Below are positions 46,201-53,660 of a DNA stretch of 64,000 nucleotides, one piece after another; position 1 is the first letter of the stretch, and each line of letters opens with the position of its first letter. The notes below the pieces were generated by a model. The model was not told where the DNA came from. It saw nothing but the letters and a program-made list of their open reading frames with translations, and ran no database searches. Source of the stretch: Mesorhizobium sp. (GTDB taxonomy: Bacteria; Pseudomonadota; Alphaproteobacteria; Rhizobiales; Rhizobiaceae); NCBI RefSeq assembly GCF_017306545.1, contig NZ_JAFKID010000013.1, positions 91,351 through 155,350 of the forward strand, read 5' to 3'. Position numbers and translations under genes: made by a program.

Positions 46201-47052
46201 GCCTTGCTGGTTGACGAAATGATCGACGGCGCCGGCCAGCGTGCGCACCTTTTCCTCCAGCGAGCGCAGCGACAGCGTTTCGGGCAGGTTGGAAACGGCC
46301 GAGCCGATCTGCTCCAGCCGTTCGGTCAGCGCGGCGATGCCGGCATCGCCCTGCGCAGCGCGTCCGCTGGCGCCGAAGCGGTCCTCGAAGGCGCTCCAGC
46401 GGCGGTCGAACTCGTCCCAGCGACGGTCCAGCCCGCGCACGCTTTCCTCGCGCGCCAGCGTGTCGAGCGCCGCCTTGACCTGCTCCAGTTCGAGCCGGAG
46501 CAGGTTGACGCTCCTGTCGTCGCTCTTTTCGGCCAGCGTCTGAATGGCGCCTGAAAGCCGCTCGAACTCCAGCCCGAGTTCGGCGCTGCCCTTGGCCGAC
46601 GACGACCCGGAGCGATAGGCGCGCTCGATGTCCTCGCGCAAGGTCTGGAATTCGCGGCGCACGCCGACCGTCATCTGCTGGCGCAACTCGTCGCGCAGGC
46701 CGCGCAGCTCGCCGGCGATCTTGCCGACCGCCGCCACGCTGTCTTCCTGGCCGCGCACGCGGTCGATGTCGCGGGCGATGGCCTGGTAGCTCCGCTCGGT
46801 CGGCGCCCCCGGCCTGCGCGGCGGCTGGGCGGGGCGCTGTTCATGGGCGCGGACCGCCTCTGGCGCGCGGGGTTCGCCGTAGGGCCGGCTGTGGCCGTAG
46901 CGCGGCTCGCCGTAGCCGGCGGCGCTGTCGCGCGGCCGTTCCAGCCGCTGCTCCAGCGTCTCCAGCGACCGGTTCAGCTCTTCCAGCGTGGTGTACGACC
47001 TGCGCTGCCTGCCGGCATTGACCGTATCGAGATAGGACCGCCTGCTGTTCAT
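43204..47052 (-). CDS. PodJ-like polarity protein: coiled coil, membrane helix, Sel1 repeats, peptidoglycan-binding domain
   Basis: A 1282-residue protein. Residues 1-830 are cytoplasmic: a start MNSRRSYLDTVNAGRQRRSY, long coiled-coil repeats with DR/RI/LE heptads, then alanine/proline-rich linkers. A membrane helix lies at about 828-848 (ILMAAAAIMLALAGLQLGKA). After an alanine-rich linker, Sel1 repeats span about 1020-1170 (DPKALFEIGSRYAEARGVKE, PAEYRIGNFYEKGIGLTRD, SAMHNLAVLYAMAADG). A PG_binding_1 domain ends the protein (NIQKILNKNGYDAGGTDGVM). This order is that of PodJ/PleE-type pole organisers of Caulobacter and Agrobacterium. ATG 47052 is chosen; longer readings lack conserved sequence. 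Confidence 0.85.
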   Translation of the reverse strand: MNSRRSYLDTVNAGRQRRSYTTLEELNRSLETLEQRLERPRDSAAGYGEPRYGHSRPYGEPRAPEAVRAHEQRPAQPPRRPGAPTERSYQAIARDIDRVRGQEDSVAAVGKIAGELRGLRDELRQQMTVGVRREFQTLREDIERAYRSGSSSAKGSAELGLEFERLSGAIQTLAEKSDDRSVNLLRLELEQVKAALDTLAREESVRGLDRRWDEFDRRWSAFEDRFGASGRAAQGDAGIAALTERLEQIGSAVSNLPETLSLRSLEEKVRTLAGAVDHFVNQQGSGNDTFGMIDERLDEISRAIVASTVAAQSNAFDPASFERIERRIDSLAAQIDEVAADRPAGEMIDRLALLSNRVDTLAARASLPEQAMERLGQQIAAIAERVGQAPALPHADSLLQGIEQRFDAIADMIERRQGDAIEHGNLLFNDLENRLSEVAERLDRRTPDAAFETSGIMEAIDARFTALAKRLETRPADLGGQDAIRALESRLESISSRLDSSAAQVAAVDPDLIRSLEAQVAGLSAHLSRPGSPLPEFEDIAPRIERIETALASNRDTILETAREAAENAVRALGNANPDTAAVSGLAQDLKTLEGLTRRSDERNAKTFEAIHDTLLKIVDRLGSLESDGPLAATEQPRGKISVREAPALDIGETLALANEAEGEVPAPVARPAARTPAEAAAEAARAALGDDKDKAEQSEPRKSMLGGLTRALKLRRAAEQPEAVATAATTAEAPTIDIDEPLEPKLVNRPLEPGSGAPDLSAIMKRVRDERGQHARPGDGDAAKSDFIAAARRAAQAAAAEAEALKRQSTLAGPVKALRIGDLIKARRKPILMAAAAIMLALAGLQLGKAFLSDPQRTAANQPAPIVDSQGSVAADAKPATASVAMAQVPAAKAVDAKPAETAATGNEPPVRMIGQDAAPPAESASAAIEPADAKVGSDAEDIGAAEAAAKAIDSTAGAAPMAAEAAPAVDNAPAQAATPSKETTGAVPPAASATDAGLTVPDSINPPALREAAAKDDPKALFEIGSRYAEARGVKEDMAEAAKWYQKAADLGFAPAEYRIGNFYEKGIGLTRDIAKSKTWYQLAAQQGNASAMHNLAVLYAMAADGTTDNQSAAHWFQEAADLGVKDSQFNLGILAAKGAGMKQNLEESYKWFALVAKTGDKDAATKRDEIANALRPEQLEKARAAVELWKAKPLDPAANSVDIPDAWQEAPTVTASIDMKKAVQNIQKILNKNGYDAGGTDGVMGGKTKKAIMAFQTDNGMQATGTVDEKLVKALLARK

Positions 47053-47375
47053 CGAAACGTCCGCTTCCGAAATGGCCGGCAAAGCCGGCATTCTGTCCCC
47101 GTCGGGAACCGAAACCGCGAACGGCGGGAGCCAACGAAAAGCAGGCGTCCCGGTCTTCGACCGCGCTCCGAGAAACCGTGAACAATGCAAGACAGGATAG
47201 ACACGGATGACCGACATCCGCACATTTCGCCCAACGTGGTAAACAAGCCGTTAACCAAGCTTAAGAAGACGCGCAGTTTGGCCGGCGGGATTTCGGCGGA
47301 AAGTCCGGTTTGCAGGCAGTGCATAGCCGGTTTGCAGGAAATGCTGTTGCATGGCGCGTTAACCACCGCTATGTC

Positions 47376-47391
47376 CTTACGTAAACGTAAG
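47376..47391. promoter_or_regulatory. Candidate MerR-regulator operator, site 1
   Basis: CTTACGTAAACGTAAG is a dyad (CTTACG, TAAA, CGTAAG) 125 bases before the MerR gene. It shares the core CGTAAACGT with the palindrome before the acyl-CoA dehydrogenase gene (site 2). Acid-degradation regulators of the LiuR type (MerR family) bind similar 16-bp dyads, as I recall. Nothing else recognisable is seen in the 464-base gap 47053-47516. Confidence 0.55.
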
Positions 47392-47516
47392 AGGCGTGCG
47401 AGGGCGCGCGCTTGCGGACTTTCGTGCAACCGACTGGAAGCCAACACCCCGACTGCTTCCGCCAGGCGACGGCAGGTGCATCACCGCCGCGCCGCATCCG
47501 GGGAAAGTCTAGATCC

Positions 47517-47978
47517 ATGACCATGATGACGGCCGGCGAAGCCCTGGCCAATACAAACGGCATTCCCAACGATCATATGGACGATTTCGTGCGTATCGGC
47601 GAAATGGCCAAGCAGTACGGCGTGACGCTGCGCACGCTGCGCTTCTACGAGGACAAGGGCCTGCTGAACCCGAAGCGCGACGGCGCCACCCGCCTTTATA
47701 CGCGCCGCGACCGGGCGAGGCTCAAGCTGATCCTGCTCGGCCGCAAGGTCGGCTTCTCGCTGCGCGAGGTCAAGCAGATGATCGATCTCTACGACCCGAC
47801 CGGCTCCAACACCAGGCAGCTTCGCCTGACGCTCGACAAGTCGGAAAAGCAGCTCGCCCGCCTCCAGAAGCAGCGGACGCTGATCGACGACGCCATCGCC
47901 GAATTGACGGCCATGACGGACACGGTGCGCCAGTTGCTGGCGGAGCGCGCCCCGGCCCAGTCCAGCGCGGCCAACTGA
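47517..47978 (+). CDS. MerR-family transcriptional regulator of the beta-oxidation cluster
   Basis: A 153-residue MerR protein with the winged helix near residues 25-90 (VRIGEMAKQYGVTLRTLRFY, EDKGLLNPKRDG) and a C-terminal dimerising coiled coil (LRLTLDKSEKQLARLQKQRT). No cysteine set for metals is present, so an organic ligand such as acyl-CoA is likely. It lies upstream of, and in the same direction as, the acyl-CoA dehydrogenase operon, with one membrane protein gene between. Related dyads precede both. ATG 47517 gives the longest sensible start; 47523 and 47526 are alternatives. Confidence 0.88.
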   Translation: MTMMTAGEALANTNGIPNDHMDDFVRIGEMAKQYGVTLRTLRFYEDKGLLNPKRDGATRLYTRRDRARLKLILLGRKVGFSLREVKQMIDLYDPTGSNTRQLRLTLDKSEKQLARLQKQRTLIDDAIAELTAMTDTVRQLLAERAPAQSSAAN

Positions 47979-48046
47979 GGCCGGTCGGTCCTCGTCTCGC
48001 CTGCTGAATTAACCGGTTCGGAAGCCTACGCTGCTATCGGTCGGCC

Positions 48047-48502
48047 ATGTACTGGGGCTGGATGATTGTTAGCGTCATTCTGGGCGCCGTTTTTTTGCCA
48101 TCGCACGTTGCTGCTGCGAATCGCAAAACCGGCGCAGAGGCGATTTTCAACAAGCCCGGATTGATCTTGTTTTTGGCAGCTCTCGGTGCGTGTGGCGGTT
48201 GGGGCATACTTTATTATGCGCCGTTGGCGTTTTATCGCGCCGGAGTTGCTTTCGTAACTCTGTACAACGATCCTAGGAATCCCCTGCTTCTCCTGGTTCC
48301 TCGGCTCGTCGGCTTCGCGGTTGCCCTCGCGTTCGCATACGCAGGCATCCGCGCTTGGCGTTCAAGTGTGCGTGCACAAAAGGAAAAGCTCCATCGGTTG
48401 AGCACCGCCGCCTTGTTCTTGTCTTTGGCTCTCTGGCTTGCCGCGTTTTGCATTTTGATGGCTGGACTATACGTTTCATTGGAAATGCAGCGAAATCTAT
48501 AG
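48047..48502 (+). CDS. Hypothetical four-helix membrane protein, atypical composition
   Basis: A 151-residue protein, strongly hydrophobic, with about four membrane segments: MYWGWMIVSVILGAVFLPSH, PGLILFLAALGACGGWGILY, LLLVPRLVGFAVALAFAYAG and AALFLSLALWLAAFCILMAG. No family recognised. Base composition is clearly lower in G+C than in the neighbours, with runs of T and AT-rich codons, suggesting acquired DNA. No clear ribosome binding site precedes ATG 48047, so expression is uncertain. It separates the MerR gene from its likely target operon. Confidence 0.6.
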   Translation: MYWGWMIVSVILGAVFLPSHVAAANRKTGAEAIFNKPGLILFLAALGACGGWGILYYAPLAFYRAGVAFVTLYNDPRNPLLLLVPRLVGFAVALAFAYAGIRAWRSSVRAQKEKLHRLSTAALFLSLALWLAAFCILMAGLYVSLEMQRNL

Positions 48503-48535
48503 GTCCGATCCGATCAAAATTTGGCTCGTTTCAAA

Positions 48536-48559
48536 ATTGACGTTTACGCAAACGTCAAT
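48536..48559. promoter_or_regulatory. Candidate MerR-regulator operator, site 2
   Basis: A perfect 24-bp inverted repeat: ATTGACGTTT, spacer ACGC, AAACGTCAAT. It contains TTTACGCAAACGTCAA, which matches the spacing of site 1 (TTACG, four bases, CGT). It ends 78 bases before the first acyl-CoA dehydrogenase gene, an ideal place for control of the operon. Confidence 0.65.
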
Positions 48560-48637
48560 ATTTGCTATGCGCCTGTCAAGATCGATCCGCCCCGCGCTTC
48601 GGGCCGCGCGGGGCGGCCATTGAGGGTGGAGGAAATC

Positions 48638-50434
48638 ATGCCGATTTATCAGGCGCCGGTGCGCGATACGCTGTTCGTGCTGAACGAAGTGCTCGGCATC
48701 GAGCGTCATTCTAACCTGCCGGGCTTCGCCGACGCCACGCCGGACATGATCGAGGCGATCCTCACCGAAGGCGCTCGTCTGGCCGAGGAAGTCATCCAGC
48801 CGACCAACCGCGCCGGCGATCTCGAAGGCTGCACACGCCATGACGACGGCACGGTCGCCACGCCAAAGGGGTTCAAAGAGGCCTATCGGCAGTATTGCGA
48901 AGGCGGCTGGATGGGGCTGGCGGTGCCGGAAGAGCATGGCGGGCAGGGCCTGCCCTACGTGCTGCACAACGCCGTCGGCGAATATGTGGCGGCCGCCAAC
49001 ATGGCGCTGCTGATGTATCCGGGCCTGACTCAAGGCGCCATCGCGGCCATCATCGCCCATGGCAATGACGAGCAGAAGAAGCGCTTCCTGCCGAAGATGG
49101 TCGAGGGTGTTTGGACCGGCACCATGAACCTGACGGAGCCGCATTGCGGCACCGACCTCGGCCTCTTGCGCACCAAGGCCGTGCCGAACGGCGACGGCAC
49201 GTATAAAATTTCCGGTCAGAAGATATTCATCTCGGCCGGCGAGCACGACATGGCCGACAACATCGTCCATCTGGTGCTGGCCCGCATCGAGGGCGCGCCG
49301 GAAGGCACCAAGGGCATCTCGCTGTTCATCGTGCCGAAGTTCAAGCTCGACAAGGAAGGTAAGCCGGGCGCCCGCAACGCCGTCTCCTGTGGCTCCGTCG
49401 AGGAGAAGATGGGCATCCACGGCAACGCCACCTGCGTCATGAATTACGACGAGGCGGAAGGCACGCTGCTGGGCGCCGAGAACGGCGGCCTCAAGGCCAT
49501 GTTCGTGATGATGAACGAGGCGCGCCTCGGCGTCGGCCTGCAAGGCCTATCGCAGTCGGTGGTCGCCAGCCAGAACGCCGTTGCCTATGCCAAAGAGCGT
49601 TTGCAGGGCCGCTCCCTGACCGGCCCGAAGGCGCCCGACAAAAAGGCCGATCCGATCATCGTCCATCCCGATATCCGCCGCATCCTGATGACGATGAAGG
49701 CCTGGAACGAGGCCGGCCGCGCCTTCATGCTGTGGACGGCGCTGAAGTCGGACATCGCCCACCGCTCGCCCGACGCGAAGGACGCCGAGGCGGCCGACGA
49801 CATGCTCGGCCTGATGACGCCGGTGCTGAAGGGCGTCCTGACCGACAAGGGCTTCGAGCATGCCGCCATGGCCCAGCAGGTGTTCGGCGGCCACGGCTAT
49901 ATAGAAGAGCACGGCATGAGCCAGTTCGTGCGCGATGCCCGCATCGCCATGATCTATGAAGGCGCCAACGGCATCCAGGCGCTCGACCTTGTCGGCCGCA
50001 AGCTGGCGATGAACGGCGGCCGCGCCATCCAGGCCTTCTTCAAGGAAGTCGGCGACTTCTGCGAGCAGAACCGCGCCGACGAGAAGATGGCGCCCTTCAC
50101 CAAGGCGCTGAAGAAGGGCCTCAACGACCTGCAGGCCGCGACCATGTGGCTGATGCAGAACGGCATGAAGAACCCCGACAATGCCGGTGCCGCTTCCACC
50201 GACTACATGCATCTCACCGGCCTGGTGGTACTGGGCTACATGTGGGGCCTGATGGCGAAGACCGCGCAGGCCGCACTTGCCCACGGCGCCGGCGATGCCG
50301 CCGCCTTCTACGACAACAAGCTGGTGACGGCGCGTTACTTCATGGAGCGCGAGATGCCGCAGACCGGCGCGCACCTCGCCCGCCTTTCGTCCGGAGCCGA
50401 CGCCATGATGGCGCTGCCGGCGGAGGCGTTTTAA
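48638..50434 (+). CDS. Acyl-CoA dehydrogenase, long form (DmdC-like)
   Basis: A 598-residue FAD enzyme introducing the alpha-beta double bond in acyl-CoA. It has the standard core ([59 protein letters not shown]) plus the extra C-terminal domain ([20 protein letters not shown] onward) found in the 590-600-residue group that includes 3-methylmercaptopropionyl-CoA dehydrogenases and long-chain enzymes. ATG 48638 with GGTGGAGG upstream starts [15 protein letters not shown]. It is the first enzyme gene of the operon; the DUF559 cassette begins 18 bases after its stop. Confidence 0.94.
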   Translation: MPIYQAPVRDTLFVLNEVLGIERHSNLPGFADATPDMIEAILTEGARLAEEVIQPTNRAGDLEGCTRHDDGTVATPKGFKEAYRQYCEGGWMGLAVPEEHGGQGLPYVLHNAVGEYVAAANMALLMYPGLTQGAIAAIIAHGNDEQKKRFLPKMVEGVWTGTMNLTEPHCGTDLGLLRTKAVPNGDGTYKISGQKIFISAGEHDMADNIVHLVLARIEGAPEGTKGISLFIVPKFKLDKEGKPGARNAVSCGSVEEKMGIHGNATCVMNYDEAEGTLLGAENGGLKAMFVMMNEARLGVGLQGLSQSVVASQNAVAYAKERLQGRSLTGPKAPDKKADPIIVHPDIRRILMTMKAWNEAGRAFMLWTALKSDIAHRSPDAKDAEAADDMLGLMTPVLKGVLTDKGFEHAAMAQQVFGGHGYIEEHGMSQFVRDARIAMIYEGANGIQALDLVGRKLAMNGGRAIQAFFKEVGDFCEQNRADEKMAPFTKALKKGLNDLQAATMWLMQNGMKNPDNAGAASTDYMHLTGLVVLGYMWGLMAKTAQAALAHGAGDAAAFYDNKLVTARYFMEREMPQTGAHLARLSSGADAMMALPAEAF

Positions 50435-50452
50435 GGTGAGCCGTGCCGCCGT

Positions 50453-50968
50453 CCCCCTCTCCCTTGAGGGGAGGGTGGCCCGAACGGCCGGGAGGGGTCC
50501 GAGCGGCCGTGCGCCGTCGTTTCACTTCGACCCGCGCTCAGGGAGGATCGTAGGAATGCCTCGTACCCATATCAGCTTCGAAATGAGGCAGAAGGCTCGT
50601 GCGCTTCGTCTGCGTTCGACGAAGGCTGAATCCCTGCTTTGGTACGAACTGCGCTTGTTCAGATCTGAAGGTTTGATCTTTCGTCGTCAACAGCCGATCG
50701 GCCCCTATATCGTGGACTTCGTTTGCTCATCAGCCCGGTTAGTCGTCGAGGTCGATGGTGATTTTCATGAAACCGATGCCGGAAAGCGTCACGACGCCAA
50801 TCGGGATTCCTACCTGCACTCTCTTGGCTACTCCATCCTCCGGATCGATGAGCCGGATGTGATGAACAATGCGTGGCACGTCGGCCAGTTGGTGAAGGAC
50901 GAGGTCGAGGCTGTCGCCACCGACCCCTCCCGACCGCTGCGCGGCCACCCTCCCCTCAAGGGGGAGGG
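50453..50968. mobile_element. Palindrome-bounded cassette carrying a DUF559 nuclease gene
   Basis: Left end: CTCTCCCTTGAGGGGAGGGT, GGCCCGAACGGCC, GGGAGGGGTC (50453-50504). Right end, read on the minus strand: CCCTCCCCCTTGAGGGGAGG, GTGGCCGCGCAGCGGTC, GGGAGGGGTC (50968-50921). The two are inverted copies about 48 bases long with few differences, and each contains its own palindromes. They enclose about 416 bases holding the DUF559 gene. The cassette fills the gap between two operon genes. I treat it as a candidate mobile unit; target-site duplication was not recognised. Confidence 0.65.
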
Positions 50969-50990
50969 AAACGACGGAGCAACTCTATGA
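50556..50990 (+). CDS. DUF559 family endonuclease-like protein (Vsr / PD-(D/E)XK fold)
   Basis: A 144-residue DUF559 protein. Family landmarks are TKAESLLWYELR (residues 22-33), FRRQQPIGPYIVDFVCSSAR with D54, LVVEVDGDFH with E65, D67 and H71, and LGYSILRIDEPDV. D54 and ExD at 65-67 correspond to the metal-binding PD-(D/E)XK core of Vsr-like nucleases. Residues from about 123 to the end (DPSRPLRGHPPLKGEGNDGA) are encoded by the right palindromic end of the cassette. ATG 50556 has GGGAGG ten bases upstream. Its stop overlaps the next dehydrogenase start (ATGA). It is an outsider in a fatty acid operon. Confidence 0.88.
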   Translation: MPRTHISFEMRQKARALRLRSTKAESLLWYELRLFRSEGLIFRRQQPIGPYIVDFVCSSARLVVEVDGDFHETDAGKRHDANRDSYLHSLGYSILRIDEPDVMNNAWHVGQLVKDEVEAVATDPSRPLRGHPPLKGEGNDGATL

Positions 50991-52156
50991 CCAATCCCGC
51001 AGAAGTGCTCGCCCTGCCGAAACCTGCATGGATAACCGAAGACGTCGCCATGCTTTACGATATGGCGCACCGTTTCCTGTCGGACGAGATCGCGCCGCAT
51101 TACGACGCCTACGAGAAGAACGAGATTGTCGACCGTTCGGCGTGGGGGAAGGCGGGCGCGGCGGGCCTCCTATGCGCCTCCATGCCGGAGGAATACGGCG
51201 GTGCCGGCGGCAGCTTTGCCCATGAGAGCGCCATCATAGAGGCGATCGGCCATGTCGGCGTCGACGGCTTCGGCATCGGCCTGCACAACGCCATTGTCGC
51301 GCCCTACATCCTCCACTACGGCTCGGAAGAGCAGAAGAAGAAGTGGCTGCCGAAAATGGCGAGCGGCGAACTGATCGGTGCCATCGCCATGACCGAGCCC
51401 GGCGCGGGATCGGACCTGCAAGGCGTCAAGACGCGCGCCGAAAAGGGGGGCAACCAGTACCGCATCAGCGGCTCCAAGACCTTCATCACCAACGGCCAGA
51501 ACGCCAACCTGATCGTCGTCGTCACCAAGACCGATCCTGCCAGGGGCGCCAAGGGCACCTCGCTGATCGTCGTCGAGACAGACGAGGTCGAGGGTTTCGA
51601 GCGCGGCCGCAACCTCGACAAGATCGGCTTGAAGGCCAACGACACGTCCGAACTGTTCTTCAATGACGTTCGCGTGCCGACCGCGAACCTGCTCGGCGCC
51701 GAGGAAGGACAGGGCTTCGTCCAGCTCATGCAGCAATTGCCGCAGGAGCGACTGATGATCGGCACCGGCGCCATCGCCATGGCCGAGCGGGCGCTGGCCG
51801 CCACCATCGACTATGTCAAGGAGCGGCAGGCCTTCGGCCAAAAAATCATCGATTTCCAGAACACCCAGTTCAAGCTGGCCGAACTGAAGACCGAGATCAC
51901 CATCGGTCGCACCTTCTACAACGATTGCGTGGCGCGCCACCTCGCCGGCGGCCTCGATCCCGTCACGGCCTCGATGGCGAAATACTGGCTGTCGGATTTG
52001 CAGGGCAGGGTGGTCGACGAATGCCTGCAACTGTTCGGCGGCTATGGCTATATGAATGAATATCCGATCGCCCGCATGTACCGCGACGCCCGCGTGCAGC
52101 GCATCTACGGCGGCACCAACGAGATCATGAAGTTGCTGATCGCGCGCTCGCTCTGA
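50987..52156 (+). CDS. Acyl-CoA dehydrogenase, medium form
   Basis: A 389-residue acyl-CoA dehydrogenase with the normal three-domain fold: [60 protein letters not shown] and the C-terminal [17 protein letters not shown] with the catalytic glutamate region (YGGTNEIM). ATG 50987 overlaps the DUF559 stop; ACGGAG lies eight bases upstream, directly after the cassette right end. It precedes the thiolase gene by 28 bases. Confidence 0.95.
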   Translation: MTNPAEVLALPKPAWITEDVAMLYDMAHRFLSDEIAPHYDAYEKNEIVDRSAWGKAGAAGLLCASMPEEYGGAGGSFAHESAIIEAIGHVGVDGFGIGLHNAIVAPYILHYGSEEQKKKWLPKMASGELIGAIAMTEPGAGSDLQGVKTRAEKGGNQYRISGSKTFITNGQNANLIVVVTKTDPARGAKGTSLIVVETDEVEGFERGRNLDKIGLKANDTSELFFNDVRVPTANLLGAEEGQGFVQLMQQLPQERLMIGTGAIAMAERALAATIDYVKERQAFGQKIIDFQNTQFKLAELKTEITIGRTFYNDCVARHLAGGLDPVTASMAKYWLSDLQGRVVDECLQLFGGYGYMNEYPIARMYRDARVQRIYGGTNEIMKLLIARSL

Positions 52157-52184
52157 CGCGCCTTCGCTATCCGAGGAGAAGACC

Positions 52185-53393
52185 ATGGCCGAAGCTTACG
52201 TTTACGACGCCGTGCGCACGCCGCGCGGCAGAGGCAAGAAGGACGGATCGCTGCACGAGGTGCCGACGCCGCGGCTGGCGGCCAAGACGTTGGAAGCGCT
52301 GCGCGACCGCAACGGGCTCGACACCTCGGCCGTCGACGACATCATCTTCGGTTGCGTCGATCCGGTCGGCGAGGCCGGTGCGGTCATCCCGCGCTCGGCC
52401 GCCTTCGAGGCGGGCTACGACACGAAGGCTCCCGGCATCCAGATCTCGCGTTTCTGCGCCTCCGGCCTTGATGCCATCAACCTCGGCGCCGCCAAGGTCG
52501 CGCAGGGCGCCGACGACATCGTCATCGCCGGCGGCGTGGAATCCATGTCGCGCGTCGGCATGGGCATGTCGGGCGGCTCCTGGTACATGGACCCGTCGGT
52601 CGGCCTGCCGGGCTGGTTCGTACCACAAGGCATCTCGGCCGACCTGATCGCTACCAAATACGGCTTTTCGCGCGACGACGTCGACGCCTATGCGGTGGAA
52701 AGCCAGAAGCGCGCGGCGCACGCCTGGGAAAAGGGCTGGTTCAAGAACTCGGTGATCCCGATCAGGGACCAGAACGGGCTGGTGATCCTCGACCATGACG
52801 AGCATATGCGCCCGTCCACCGACATGCAGTCGCTGGCAGCCCTCAACCCCTCCTTCGTCATACCGGGCGAAATGGGCGGTTTCGACGCGGTGGCCGTGCA
52901 GAAGCACCCCGAGATCGAGGAAGTGAACCACGTCCACCACGCCGGCAATTCGTCCGGCATCGTCGACGGCGCGGCCGCTGTGCTGCTCGGCTCGAAAAAG
53001 GCCGGCAAGGCGATGGGGCTGAAGCCCCGCGCCCGCATCCGCGCCTTCGCCAACATCGGTTCGGAGCCGGTGCTGATGCTGACCGGCCCGGTCGACGTGA
53101 CGGAAAAGTTGTTGAAGCGCGCCAAGATGAAAACGTCCGACATCGACCTGTTCGAGCTCAACGAGGCCTTCGCGTCGGTCGTGCTGCGCTACATGCAGGC
53201 CTTCGACATTCCGCACGACAAGATCAACGTCAACGGCGGGGCGATTGCCATGGGCCATCCGCTCGGCGCCACCGGCGCGATGATCCTCGGCACCGTGCTC
53301 GACGAACTGGAACGGCGCGACCTCAACACCGCGCTGGTGACGCTGTGCATCGGCGCCGGCATGGGCACCGCTACGATTATCGAACGGGTGTGA
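52185..53393 (+). CDS. fadA: Acetyl-CoA C-acyltransferase (3-ketoacyl-CoA thiolase)
   Basis: Final step of beta-oxidation, 402 residues. The nucleophilic cysteine lies near residue 90 in [19 protein letters not shown]; the C-terminal catalytic pair is in [19 protein letters not shown] (His) and [19 protein letters not shown] (Cys). GAGGAGAAGACC precedes ATG 52185. The FadB partner is downstream, so the operon encodes a complete oxidation complex. A family A element begins seven bases after the stop. Confidence 0.96.
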   Translation: MAEAYVYDAVRTPRGRGKKDGSLHEVPTPRLAAKTLEALRDRNGLDTSAVDDIIFGCVDPVGEAGAVIPRSAAFEAGYDTKAPGIQISRFCASGLDAINLGAAKVAQGADDIVIAGGVESMSRVGMGMSGGSWYMDPSVGLPGWFVPQGISADLIATKYGFSRDDVDAYAVESQKRAAHAWEKGWFKNSVIPIRDQNGLVILDHDEHMRPSTDMQSLAALNPSFVIPGEMGGFDAVAVQKHPEIEEVNHVHHAGNSSGIVDGAAAVLLGSKKAGKAMGLKPRARIRAFANIGSEPVLMLTGPVDVTEKLLKRAKMKTSDIDLFELNEAFASVVLRYMQAFDIPHDKINVNGGAIAMGHPLGATGAMILGTVLDELERRDLNTALVTLCIGAGMGTATIIERV

Positions 53394-53400
53394 TTATCGC

Positions 53401-53602
53401 CCTTCTCCCCGTTTACGGGGGTGAGGAGCGGTCCACGTAGTGGACGAAAAGCCCCTGAATGGGCTTTTCGAGTGACGAACGCCCGAAGCGATAGCGGAGG
53501 GCGGTGGCCCGAAGGGCCGGATGAGGGGCAGAGCCAGCGTTCCAAGGTTCGCGCCGCCTCTCACCTGCCTGCCGGCATCCTCTCCCCGTAAACGGGGAGA
53601 GG
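53401..53602. repeat. Family A palindromic element, copy 3, with nested hairpins
   Basis: Outer ends CCTTCTCCCCGTTTACGGGG and CCTCTCCCCGTAAACGGGGA are inverted copies. Inside the left arm lie two further perfect hairpins, GTCCAC-GTA-GTGGAC and GAAAAGCCC-CTGAAT-GGGCTTTTC, absent from copies 1 and 2, and then the usual GGATGAGGGGCAG. At 202 bases it is about 75 longer than the other copies, as if another small palindrome had entered it. Confidence 0.88.
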
Positions 53603-53660
53603 CGAGCAGCTTCAACGCGGCGCTCATCGCCGCAACCAATTTCAAGGAGGAACCGCTCCA

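Noticed and set aside
43702-46554. 950-codon frame opposite the PodJ-like gene
   Set aside because: Arises from the repetitive alanine/leucine/arginine coiled-coil codons of the real gene.
50453-50968. Reading the DUF559 gene as a restriction or mismatch-repair gene
   Set aside because: No methyltransferase or partner gene is adjacent, and its C-terminus is encoded by the repeat end, which fits a mobile cassette better.
52194-52206. TTACGTTTACG within the fadA start, similar to the MerR dyad core
   Set aside because: It encodes conserved AYVYDAV residues and only one half-site matches, so chance is the simpler explanation.
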